DNA from: an uncultured Collinsella sp.
GTDB lineage: Bacteria; Actinomycetota; Coriobacteriia; Coriobacteriales; Coriobacteriaceae
Assembly: GCA_900544725.1 (NCBI GenBank)
Contig: UQWK01000040.1
Span: 1-19,560 of the forward strand
Direction of reading: 5' to 3'
DNA: 19,560 nucleotides
The notes under the pieces were generated by a model. That model saw nothing but the letters and a program-made list of their open reading frames with translations. It ran no database searches and was not told where the DNA came from. This document shows positions 7,107 to 14,692 of the stretch, piece by piece. Position 1 is the first letter of the stretch. Every line of letters starts with the position of its first letter. The translations under genes and the position numbers were made by a program.

Positions 7107-10100
7107 ATGAAAGCGAATTCGGACAAATCTAAGCAGAGTAATAAAGCGACGCGCCGTGTACTGGCAGGCGTTTTGTGCGGAGCCTCCGTGTTGAGCCTGG
7201 TACTGTCGCTCGTCATGCCCCCGATCTCGCAGGCCATTGCCAACGATGCCCAGACGGTTTCTACCGAGGAAACTGTGATGGGGGGGGGTTCCTCAAGTGA
7301 GTCTACTGGTGTAGACAGCAGCAACAACGGGGATACCGAAAACCAGAATAGCGACGAGACCGAGGGCGACGAAGCTGGCGACGATAGCCAGCCTGAGGAG
7401 CAGCCCGAGGAAGAGCAACAGAACGAGGGCACAACGACTTCGGATGGTGAAACCGTTGCTGCGGCTGCGGAAAACGAGCAAACTAGAGCGGCTGCCGAGG
7501 GAATTGATAATGCAAGTGAGCTCAAAAATAAACTTGAGAGCGTTGCGGAAAATCAGTCCGGCAGTTTTCAATTGATGAAGGACCTAGACTGCAACGAAGA
7601 GATTTTTCTCAATAAGAGTGGTAGCAATATCACCCTTGATCTTAATGGCTGCAAGATAAAGTACTCGAGCAATAATAAGTCGCTTTTCAATGTGAGCAAT
7701 AGTGCCGAGTTTACAATCACGGATTCTAATCCGGGTGTGGATGAGATCGCTGGCTCTCAGTCGCTGCAGGATCAAGACCAGAATCTGATAGCTGATAATT
7801 GTGGCAAGACGGCAGAAATGTCCTATGTAAATGACGTTCCGAATGAGCTTACCTATTACGTGACTGAATCCAGAGTGAATACAACGGACAGCACTCGTAC
7901 AAACGAGACCACCTACAAGCACGAGGTCAAAATTACAGGTGCCATCGTGGCGTGCAACAGCAGCAACAGAGTGAGTCTCATCAATCTTTACGGCACCAAT
8001 GGTAAGGGCGGTACGTTTAATCTTCAGAGTGGCGTGCTTACTCAAGAGGAAAACTGCAACGTTGCTCACCTTATCTATGCCCAGAACGGCTCTATCGTCA
8101 ACATGAGTGGCGGATACGTTTGTGGTGCTTCTATGGGCAGAGATGGTGCTGGTGCTGGAATTGCTGTCATTGACAAATCAACCCTGGAGATTTCTGACGG
8201 CGTAATCGCTGGTAACTATGCTCCCAGTGGCGGCGGCGTTTATGCTCGGAATTCTACGGTAAACATGGTTGGCGGTATTATCTCCGGTAACGGTACAAAT
8301 AATGATCAAAGCGGTTATGGCGCGGGAATTTGTGCTGAGAACTCTAATGTGACTATTACGAATGGCCACATCACCAACAACAGGTATCAGCACTATATCG
8401 ATGAAGAAGGCTCCACGAAGCATCTCGGTAACGGTTGCCACGGTGGCGGTGGTATTGCTGCTTGGAATGGCGGCAGTCTCACAATTGTAGGCGGCTACAT
8501 CACGGGCAACTACTCTGCCGAGGCTGGCGGCGGCGTTTATGCTGGCGTTTGGAATAGTGCTCTTTCCGGGTTTACGTTTTATGGTGGAACCATAGCTAGC
8601 AACGTGGCGGCAAACTCGGAGGGTGGCGGTATCCGTATCTCTGCGCCTACCAAGGGCGTGTTTGAAGTGCCGATTGATTCGCACGCTGATTCACACGCTT
8701 ATATCACGAACAATACGACTAATACGTCCAACGACTGGGGCGGCGGCGGAGTTTTCGTCCAGGGTGGCAACGGCAGCGTTCAGCCGGCAAGCCTCAGGAT
8801 TTCTAACGCTCTGATTACAAACAATCATGCCAAAGGCTATGGCGGTGGCTTCGCTGCCTGCCCGACCGGCAAAACGGCTATTACCGACACCAATGGTATT
8901 GCGATTTTCGGAAACGACGATGAAAACGGCGAGAAACTATCGGGCGGTACTAATGGTAAGAATGAAGATCAGAATTGGGATGAAACAAAACCTGATTCTT
9001 CCGGAGAGATCACTGAAACCTTCAAGACGGGGGGTCACAAGGACCTTTTCCTAATCCGTAAGAGGGGTAATGGAGACTACATCGCAGCCGTAACCGGCCA
9101 GATGCTTGGTGGTGGAGCCGCCAACTGGTCGGGCACGATCGACAATACGCCAACGTCTATCGGCAAGTACGAGGGCGCTCAGGCTAAGTACATGATTGGC
9201 CTTAAATCTGAGCCGACTCAGGATGATAAGGATGCTGCTACCGCGGCTGCGTCCCTCTTCATCACGGGCAACACATCCAACATCCATGGTGGCGGCATCA
9301 TGACCAACGGCGACGTTGTCGCCGGCTCCACCATGCAGGTGAACGTGTACCCCAAGATGAAGCTCAACGGCACTAAGGCACTGACGGGCCGCGCGCTTGG
9401 TACGGGAGAATTTAAGTTCCAGCTCTTGAAGCAGAACAAGAGTGGTGATGGCCCTTACCTTGATAAAGATAAAAAATTGCAGCTCAATGAATGTCCAAAA
9501 GTTGGCAATGGGGCTAAGAACGACGATGACGGTAACTTTGCCTTTGATTTGGGCAGGGTCTACTCCGATGGAGCGATCGTCTACTACCTAGTTGAGGATC
9601 CCGGTGACATGGATCCCGGTGACACGCCCGTTCCTGGTGTGACTTACGACAAGACTATCTACAAGATTGAGTTTGAAACAACGGAGCTCAAGAAACAGAG
9701 TGTGCTGGGCATTACATACACCTACTACTCGGTTAAAGAAGCAAAGGTCACTAATGTCACTGATCCTGCCAAAGGGAGCTCGATGGCGATCGTCCAGTCC
9801 GATGGCAGTAATGTGTCCATTAATCTCACGGAGGGTAAGACTTTTACTAATACATATGCACCCACGGGCTCTTGGACACCTCAGGTGACCAAGAAGGTTG
9901 ATGGCGGCAAGATGAAGAAGTTCAAGTTCGAACTTGCGAACGATGAGAGCTTCTCCAATCCGGAAACGGTAACAGTCGATCCGTCGAAAGCTACAACCGA
10001 CGAAAACGGCAACGAGACTGTGCCGGTCAAATTCACGACGAAGGACTATGAGCTCAAGGACCTTGAAAATGGATCCAAGACCTTCACGTACTATGTGCGC

Positions 10101-10445
10101 GAGGAGGACGAAAGCTCGACCTATCCGCATTACAAGTTTGATCAGTCGGTCTATAGGTTCAATGTTGTGGCAACGGATAACACCAAAGGAGGAATCGACT
10201 GTGCGGTGACCTACAGGAAGGGATACGTTAACTCCGAAGGCAAGTGGATAAACGACGATACCACTGACCACGACCTCACCGACACCCCCACCTTCATCAA
10301 CACCTACTCCACCTCATTGCCCCTTTCTGGTATGTCGGGCGTCACTCTGACGTACCTTGCCGGCGCGGCGGTGCTTTGCGCTGCTGCGGCCTGGATGCAC
10401 ATTCGTCGCAAGGCGAATGCGAAGGGAGGTGAGCGTCGTGAATAA
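7107..10445 (+). CDS. Large LPLSG-anchored pilus/adhesin protein: beta-helix plus Spy0128-type isopeptide domains
   Basis: This 1112-residue surface protein has a signal peptide (RR at 16-17, hydrophobic core 18-37, likely cleavage after AIA45). An acidic Glu/Asp/Gln/Ser-rich stretch follows to about residue 135. Residues about 150-735 show irregular GGG(V/I)-containing repeats such as SGGGVYARNSTVNMVGGIIS, typical of a right-handed beta-helix (pectin-lyase fold). VNVYPK (745-750) resembles the pilin motif. Two Spy0128-like pilin domains follow, with presumed isopeptide Lys/Asn at about K750-758/N915 (FTNTYAP) and K929-930/N1065 (FINTYS). The end is LPLSG (1071-1075), a membrane segment and an Arg/Lys tail, a sortase substrate. 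It is probably the tip adhesin or a large shaft subunit. The start follows GGGGAGGAG (7092-7100). A run of nine G lies at codons 58-61. Base composition is lower in GC than the flanking genes. Confidence 0.85.
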   Translation: MKANSDKSKQSNKATRRVLAGVLCGASVLSLVLSLVMPPISQAIANDAQTVSTEETVMGGGSSSESTGVDSSNNGDTENQNSDETEGDEAGDDSQPEEQPEEEQQNEGTTTSDGETVAAAAENEQTRAAAEGIDNASELKNKLESVAENQSGSFQLMKDLDCNEEIFLNKSGSNITLDLNGCKIKYSSNNKSLFNVSNSAEFTITDSNPGVDEIAGSQSLQDQDQNLIADNCGKTAEMSYVNDVPNELTYYVTESRVNTTDSTRTNETTYKHEVKITGAIVACNSSNRVSLINLYGTNGKGGTFNLQSGVLTQEENCNVAHLIYAQNGSIVNMSGGYVCGASMGRDGAGAGIAVIDKSTLEISDGVIAGNYAPSGGGVYARNSTVNMVGGIISGNGTNNDQSGYGAGICAENSNVTITNGHITNNRYQHYIDEEGSTKHLGNGCHGGGGIAAWNGGSLTIVGGYITGNYSAEAGGGVYAGVWNSALSGFTFYGGTIASNVAANSEGGGIRISAPTKGVFEVPIDSHADSHAYITNNTTNTSNDWGGGGVFVQGGNGSVQPASLRISNALITNNHAKGYGGGFAACPTGKTAITDTNGIAIFGNDDENGEKLSGGTNGKNEDQNWDETKPDSSGEITETFKTGGHKDLFLIRKRGNGDYIAAVTGQMLGGGAANWSGTIDNTPTSIGKYEGAQAKYMIGLKSEPTQDDKDAATAAASLFITGNTSNIHGGGIMTNGDVVAGSTMQVNVYPKMKLNGTKALTGRALGTGEFKFQLLKQNKSGDGPYLDKDKKLQLNECPKVGNGAKNDDDGNFAFDLGRVYSDGAIVYYLVEDPGDMDPGDTPVPGVTYDKTIYKIEFETTELKKQSVLGITYTYYSVKEAKVTNVTDPAKGSSMAIVQSDGSNVSINLTEGKTFTNTYAPTGSWTPQVTKKVDGGKMKKFKFELANDESFSNPETVTVDPSKATTDENGNETVPVKFTTKDYELKDLENGSKTFTYYVREEDESSTYPHYKFDQSVYRFNVVATDNTKGGIDCAVTYRKGYVNSEGKWINDDTTDHDLTDTPTFINTYSTSLPLSGMSGVTLTYLAGAAVLCAAAAWMHIRRKANAKGGERRE
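7280..7288 (+). repeat. Homopolymeric G9 tract inside the pilus/adhesin gene
   Basis: Nine consecutive G span the last base of M58 and codons 59-61 (reads ATG GGG GGG GGT). With nine G the 1112-codon frame is open. With eight the frame reaches TAG at 7312-7314; with ten it reaches TGA at 7298-7300. Such tracts near the 5' end of surface genes are known slipped-strand switches in other bacteria; switching here is inferred. Confidence 0.85.
9597..9626 (+). repeat. 15-bp in-frame tandem duplication
   Basis: GATCCCGGTGACATG at 9597-9611 is followed by GATCCCGGTGACACG at 9612-9626 and encodes DPGDMDPGDT in a loop of the first Spy0128-like domain. It looks like a small recent duplication. Confidence 0.8.
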
Positions 10446-12102
10446 GAAAGTTTGCTCCTTCCCGATCTTGTTTGCGCTGCTTGCCCTCCTGATCGGCACC
10501 TGCGCGGTTGTGTTCCCCGCTTCCGCGCAGGCCGCGTCGATCTCGACCGGTTCCATCACGGTGAGCGGCACCGTGGCGAGCAGCTACGACGCCTACCAGA
10601 TCTTTAGCGCCAACGTCGTCGACGGCGACAGCGATGCCAAGATCGCCACCGACCTCGCCTGGGCAAGCGACGCCGTGCGCGACGCCGCGCTGCCTGTGCT
10701 GCACAGCGCCGGCATGCCCAATTCCCAGACCACCGCGCAGGAAGCTGCCGAGTGGCTCAACACCGATTCCCACCTTACGAGCGCGCTGAGCGCACAGCTC
10801 GCTCGTTCCCTCCAGGGCTCTGGCGCCGAGTCCGTGGCCCTTAACGCGGGCACGACGGCCGAGCTGCCCTGCGGCTACTGGCTCATCGTCGCCAAAGACG
10901 ACGCCATCGCCCAGGGCGAGGCCGGCACCGCGCCGATCATGGCCCTGGTCGGCGACAGCGCCGTCACCGTCAAGCCCAAGGCCTCGACGCCCAAGGTCGC
11001 CAAGCATGTGCTGGAGGACAGCACCGCCGCCTGGCAGAAGGCCGCCGACGCCACGGTCGCCGACGACCTGTACTGGCGCCTCTCTGCCACGGTCCCGGCG
11101 GGTCTTACCGCCTACGACACCTATACGGTGCGATTCGTCGACACCATGAGCGCGGGGCTCGACCCCTCCAAGGTCGCCGCTAGCATGCGCGTGTACGTGG
11201 CGGCGGGCGCGGACGGCGGCTTCGACGCCGTCTCGGCCGGCAAGGACGGGCATGTCGGCACCGAGCCCGCGAAGGGTTGGACCGATATCACGGCCCAGTG
11301 CAGGGTCTCGGCCGACGGTAAGACCTTCACCGTGCGCACCGGAGACCTGATCGCCGCGCTCGGCGGGGCCGACGCCTTCACCGCTGGCGCCCGCGTGGTC
11401 GCCGTGTACAACGCGCCGCTCAACAGTGCATGCAACCACGGCATCGCGAAGGGCAACCCCAACCAGGTCTACCTGCGCTATCCGCGCTCGCCCCTCGCCG
11501 ACCAGTCGGGCGACGCCGGCTTCACCCGCACGCCGAGCGACGATGCGTGCGCCTACACCTGGGATCTCGCGCTCACCAAGCGCGGCAGCGACGGCGACAA
11601 GCCGCTTGCTGGGGCGGTCCTGAGCATCGCCGACGACCGCGGCCGCACGCTAGCGGCTGACGGCACGTGGGATGCGGAGGGCAAGGCCACCGTCACCACG
11701 GGCGAGGACGGCCGCGTGACCGTCTCGGGCGTGGACTCGGGCAAGCTGGAGGTCCGCGAGCTCAAGGCACCCAAGGGCTACACCGCCTTTGAGGGCACGC
11801 GCTCCGTGACGGTCAAGGCCGAGGGCCTGGACGTCGACCAGGTGGCCGCCGCCAAACCCAAGCTCACCATCACGGCCGAGTCGCCCCTGCGCGCCGACAG
11901 CGCGGATGGGTCGACGGGCAGCCTGGAGGCGTCGATTATCAACGCGCCCGCCGGCACGCCCCCTAGCATCTTTACCGGAGGCTTTATGCCCTCGACTGGC
12001 GATATGGCAATGTTCACCGCGGCCGCCGTTGCGGTCGTCGGAGCCGCGCTCATCGTGGTCGCGCTCCTGGTCAAGCGGGGAGGTGGCAGCCATAAAGAGT
12101 AG
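10438..12102 (+). CDS. SpaA/FimA-type pilin with MPSTG sorting signal (isopeptide-forming)
   Basis: A 554-residue wall-anchored pilin, probably a minor or basal subunit. The signal peptide ends after AQA32. The D1 domain (about 33-175) contains YDAYQIFSANV and GYWLIVAKDD. VTVKPK (176-181) sits where major pilins carry VxVYPK. A D2 isopeptide domain follows (K189 in PKVAKHV, N342 in GNPNQVYLRY), then a CnaB-type D3 (K381 in LALTKRG, E441 in VRELKAPKGY, N502 in IINAPAG). MPSTG (517-521), a membrane span and KRGGGSHKE close it. The start is GTG 10438, overlapping the previous gene by 8 bases and preceded by GGGAGGTG, which implies translational coupling. It is a paralogue of the pilin at 12211 but much richer in GC, and its sorting motif differs from the LPLxG of its neighbours. 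Confidence 0.88.
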   Translation: MNKKVCSFPILFALLALLIGTCAVVFPASAQAASISTGSITVSGTVASSYDAYQIFSANVVDGDSDAKIATDLAWASDAVRDAALPVLHSAGMPNSQTTAQEAAEWLNTDSHLTSALSAQLARSLQGSGAESVALNAGTTAELPCGYWLIVAKDDAIAQGEAGTAPIMALVGDSAVTVKPKASTPKVAKHVLEDSTAAWQKAADATVADDLYWRLSATVPAGLTAYDTYTVRFVDTMSAGLDPSKVAASMRVYVAAGADGGFDAVSAGKDGHVGTEPAKGWTDITAQCRVSADGKTFTVRTGDLIAALGGADAFTAGARVVAVYNAPLNSACNHGIAKGNPNQVYLRYPRSPLADQSGDAGFTRTPSDDACAYTWDLALTKRGSDGDKPLAGAVLSIADDRGRTLAADGTWDAEGKATVTTGEDGRVTVSGVDSGKLEVRELKAPKGYTAFEGTRSVTVKAEGLDVDQVAAAKPKLTITAESPLRADSADGSTGSLEASIINAPAGTPPSIFTGGFMPSTGDMAMFTAAAVAVVGAALIVVALLVKRGGGSHKE

Positions 12103-12210
12103 CTGGCAGCCCCACAGAGAGCGGGGCGAAACGTAGCGAAGCAGATGCTAAGACACAGACAGATGATCATCGATTGAATGAGAACCAACCGGAAAACGGA
12201 GGAAAAGAAG
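12103..12210 (+). other. Intercistronic gap between the two D1-D2-D3 pilins
   Basis: A small GCCCC (12109-12113) / GGGGC (12123-12127) stem lies just after the stop of the MPSTG pilin. No T-run follows. It may affect mRNA processing and so the ratio of the two pilins, but this is a guess. GGAGGA at 12198-12203 serves the next gene. Confidence 0.35.
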
Positions 12211-13974
12211 ATGAGCATGAGCAAGAACATCGCACGCCTGGCAGTAACCGCCGGCCTCACAGCAGCGCTGAGCTTCGGCGGCGTCATGGCCCCGGTCACG
12301 ATGGCGTTTGCTGAGGGTGCGACTACTACGACCAATAGCATCACCATCAACAAGATTGCCGGCAACAAGAACGTCAAGTACAAGGCGTATCAGATCTTTA
12401 AGGCCAAGGTTACTGACACTGCAAAAGGCAAGACCGCTCAGGATATCACGTGGGCGAATGACGAACTCGGAGCGACAGTTGTCAACGCCATCAAGAATAA
12501 TTGGACTGGCTATAACGGCTTGGCTGAAGATAAGCAGTTGTCCGGGAATCCCACGGCTCAGGAGGTCGCCGACTTTCTCATGGCGCACGCGGGCTCCACT
12601 ACCGCTGGGTCGGCTGACGGGTCGAGCGAGGGGACTCGGCTCGCGACCGACAATGTCCTCTACGCAGTCGCGAATGCTGTAAAGGACCATGCGACGGCTG
12701 TGGATGGTGACGATACCGTTGATGCCTGGACTTTCAGTGCCCAGAGTGGTAGCGGCTACTACCTGTTTGTGACCAGCGATCTCGATGCGACCAAGCCGAG
12801 CACTGGCACCTCCCCGATCTTTGCCATCGTTGGCGGCAACCCCGTGACCGTTACCGAGAAGACCAGCATCCCGACGATCAATAAGGAGGTCCTTAACGTT
12901 AAGGAGAGCAAAGACGGCTACACCGCTCAAAAGGGGTGGAGTAATGTTGCTGACTCCCAGGTGGGTCAGGAAGTAAGCTATAAGCTCACCGGCTCGATTG
13001 CTGACAACTATGCCACGTATGATTCCTATGCATACAAGTTTACGGATACCCTTTCGCAGGGCCTTACTTATGTTGATGACTCGCTCGAGGTTTATGCGCT
13101 GAATAACGGGGGCTATACCAAGATAAGCCCGAATAGCTACACCTTGGTTGAGCCTACTGAGAGCAATAATGTTCTGACGGTGAATTTTGATAAGGAAAAG
13201 GGGTTGAAGTCGGCTACTGCGGCTAATGCCGACGAGACGCTTAATATCGGCGCAGAGACTAAGATCGTTGTCTTTTACAAGGCCAAACTCAATAGCAAGG
13301 CTAGCTATGAAGCTACCGGTAATGGTAATAAAAACGAGGTCTATCTCGAGTACTCCAATAACCCCATGGCCGGAGGCACCGGCAAATCCGAGACCAAGGT
13401 CGTGACGGACTACGTCTTCGGTTTTGATGTTACCAAGGTGGACGAGGGCACAGGTGATCCGCTCAAGGGAGATGAGAAACTCCAAGCGGGCTTTAAGGTT
13501 CGAGTTGTTGAAGGCGACGAGGACACTTTGAAAGACAAGTGGCTTGGCGCAAACGGCGAAATTGTCGATAGTGAACATGCTCATGAGTTCATGACGAAAG
13601 CCAATACCGGTAAGGTCTTCATCCCCGGTCTTGATGCCGGTACGTATGAGATTACCGAGACGACCACTCCTTCGGGCTACAACACCATCGCTCCCTTCCA
13701 GATTACGGTGAAGCCGGACTACGATACTGCTGGCAATCTGACGGGGCTCACTGTTTCCGATACCTCCAATATGGTCGATTCGGAAAAGACGAACGCGAGC
13801 ATCGATTCGACCGAGATCCCAGTCACCATCAAGAACAAGAAGGGCTCTGGCCTTCCCCTCACCGGTCTTAACGGCGTGACCTTCACTTGGATCGCTGGCG
13901 GCGCGGTGCTGTGCATCGGCGTGGCGCACCTCATCCGCAGCCGTAAGCAGGCTGAGGAGTCCGAGCAGGAGTAA
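12211..13974 (+). CDS. SpaA/FimA-type major pilin with LPLTG sorting signal
   Basis: A 587-residue pilin, the likely shaft subunit polymerised by the sortase at 14693. The signal peptide ends after AFA34. D1 (about 35-210) has YKAYQIFKAKV and GYYLFVTSDLD, homologous to the upstream pilin. VTVTEK (212-217) occupies the place of the VxVYPK pilin motif, so K217 is the candidate linking lysine. The D2 domain has K225 in PTINKEV and N375 in KNEVYLEYSNNP. The CnaB-type D3 has K409 in FDVTKVD, E483 in EITETTTPSGY and N542 in TIKNKKG. LPLTG (548-552), a hydrophobic span and a charged tail follow. The start ATG 12211 is chosen because GGAGGA lies seven bases upstream; an ATG at 12178 has no such signal. 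GC is lower than in the preceding pilin. A strong terminator follows about 100 bases downstream. Confidence 0.92.
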   Translation: MSMSKNIARLAVTAGLTAALSFGGVMAPVTMAFAEGATTTTNSITINKIAGNKNVKYKAYQIFKAKVTDTAKGKTAQDITWANDELGATVVNAIKNNWTGYNGLAEDKQLSGNPTAQEVADFLMAHAGSTTAGSADGSSEGTRLATDNVLYAVANAVKDHATAVDGDDTVDAWTFSAQSGSGYYLFVTSDLDATKPSTGTSPIFAIVGGNPVTVTEKTSIPTINKEVLNVKESKDGYTAQKGWSNVADSQVGQEVSYKLTGSIADNYATYDSYAYKFTDTLSQGLTYVDDSLEVYALNNGGYTKISPNSYTLVEPTESNNVLTVNFDKEKGLKSATAANADETLNIGAETKIVVFYKAKLNSKASYEATGNGNKNEVYLEYSNNPMAGGTGKSETKVVTDYVFGFDVTKVDEGTGDPLKGDEKLQAGFKVRVVEGDEDTLKDKWLGANGEIVDSEHAHEFMTKANTGKVFIPGLDAGTYEITETTTPSGYNTIAPFQITVKPDYDTAGNLTGLTVSDTSNMVDSEKTNASIDSTEIPVTIKNKKGSGLPLTGLNGVTFTWIAGGAVLCIGVAHLIRSRKQAEESEQE

Positions 13975-14279
13975 CGCTCGCTCACCCATCTCTTTGGCAG
14001 GTGGGATGTGATGGCCATGAGACTTGTGGACACTTTTCTCGTCCATCCACGTTCTTGCTTTGCCATTCTCTTTTTGGGGCAGACTCCACACTGGAGTCTG
14101 CCCCGTTTTTTTGGGATAACGCAGCCAGCCTCCATCGTCCGATGGATTAGGCGCATGAATATCGAACAGATGTTTGTCAAAATCGCGTTTACCAGCTGTG
14201 GGTGCATACACTCGCAGTAAAATGGCTTTGCGACGCATCCCGTGCGCGGGCGGCCGACGACTCGATCGGAGGTCCCCAA
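13975..14279 (+). other. Intergenic region after the pilin genes
   Basis: The stretch holds the strong terminator at 14076-14112. The rest has no recognised gene; a 70-codon open frame from 14008 runs straight through the terminator and is rejected. Confidence 0.55.
14076..14112 (+). terminator. Strong Rho-independent terminator of the pilin operon
   Basis: GGGGCAGACTCCA (14076-14088), loop CAC, TGGAGTCTGCCCC (14092-14104), then G and seven T. A perfect 13-bp GC-rich stem with a T-run ends transcription about 100 bases after the LPLTG pilin, so the sortase is probably transcribed separately or by read-through. Confidence 0.93.
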
Positions 14280-14432
14280 ATGCTGAAATTCCTTAACGCG
14301 CTCGCCGCCCTCGCGGCGGTGGGCACGTTCGTCATCGCGTTTTTTGACTCGTATGAGGTTCGGTTTAAGGTCCGTAGGCGCACGCGCGGTGCGGACGGTA
14401 GAAGGCATTTGCGCCGCAACAAGCGCAAATAA
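14280..14432 (+). CDS. 50-residue single-span membrane microprotein, basic tail
   Basis: The product starts MLKFLNALAALAAVGTFVIA, one hydrophobic helix of about 20 residues, then FFDSYEVRFKVRRR and a very basic tail ending RRNKRK. A good ribosome-binding site GGAGGT (14268-14273) lies six bases before the ATG, and a hairpin follows two bases after the stop, so it looks like a real small gene. The positive-inside rule predicts an outside N-terminus and a cytoplasmic basic tail. No family is recognised. It lies between the pilin terminator and the sortase on the same strand, so a role in pilus assembly or sortase placement is possible but unproven. It could also be a lone stress-type membrane peptide or toxin-like peptide. 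Confidence 0.6.
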   Translation: MLKFLNALAALAAVGTFVIAFFDSYEVRFKVRRRTRGADGRRHLRRNKRK

Positions 14433-14433
14433 G

Positions 14434-14463
14434 AATGCCCGGGGTTCGGAGCCCGGGCATTTA
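14434..14463 (+). terminator. Hairpin terminator after the microprotein gene
   Basis: AATGCCCGGG (14434-14443), an 8-base loop, CCCGGGCATT (14452-14461), followed by TT AAC. The stem is strong and placed right after the stop; the T-run is short, so termination may be partial. Confidence 0.7.
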
Positions 14464-14662
14464 ACAACGTCGGAAACTGGTCGCCCGCGCTCCTAAGTAC
14501 TTACGCGGGGTGCGTCGTTTCCTATTGTCATTGTATCCCGAATCGCCCCGCCGATCCGGGACATTTTGAAAACGCAAATGCGGGCCCATACTCGCGCCGC
14601 GCAATGCTGCCTAGCTGCGTTGTCCGGCGCATGAGCTCGCTAATCGGCTATTATTTGTTTAG

Positions 14663-14676
14663 ACAACTTGAGTTGT
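14663..14676. promoter_or_regulatory. Dyad ACAACT-TG-AGTTGT next to the sortase ribosome-binding site
   Basis: A perfect 6-2-6 dyad ends at the base before the AGAGGAG ribosome-binding site (14677-14683) of the sortase gene. TATTAT at 14649-14654 may be its -10, with no convincing -35. The dyad could be an operator or a small mRNA hairpin. Confidence 0.4.
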
Positions 14677-14692
14677 AGAGGAGTGACCGGCG

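Noticed and set aside
12148..14238. A 696-codon open frame on the minus strand across the LPLTG pilin
   Set aside because: It is antisense to a pilin with clear signal peptide, isopeptide residues and sorting signal, runs through the terminator and has no recognisable domain.
14484..14509. CCCGCG...CGCGGG stem with an inner TAAGTACTTA as an RNA element
   Set aside because: The loop geometry is poor, no T-run follows, and no known RNA family fits.
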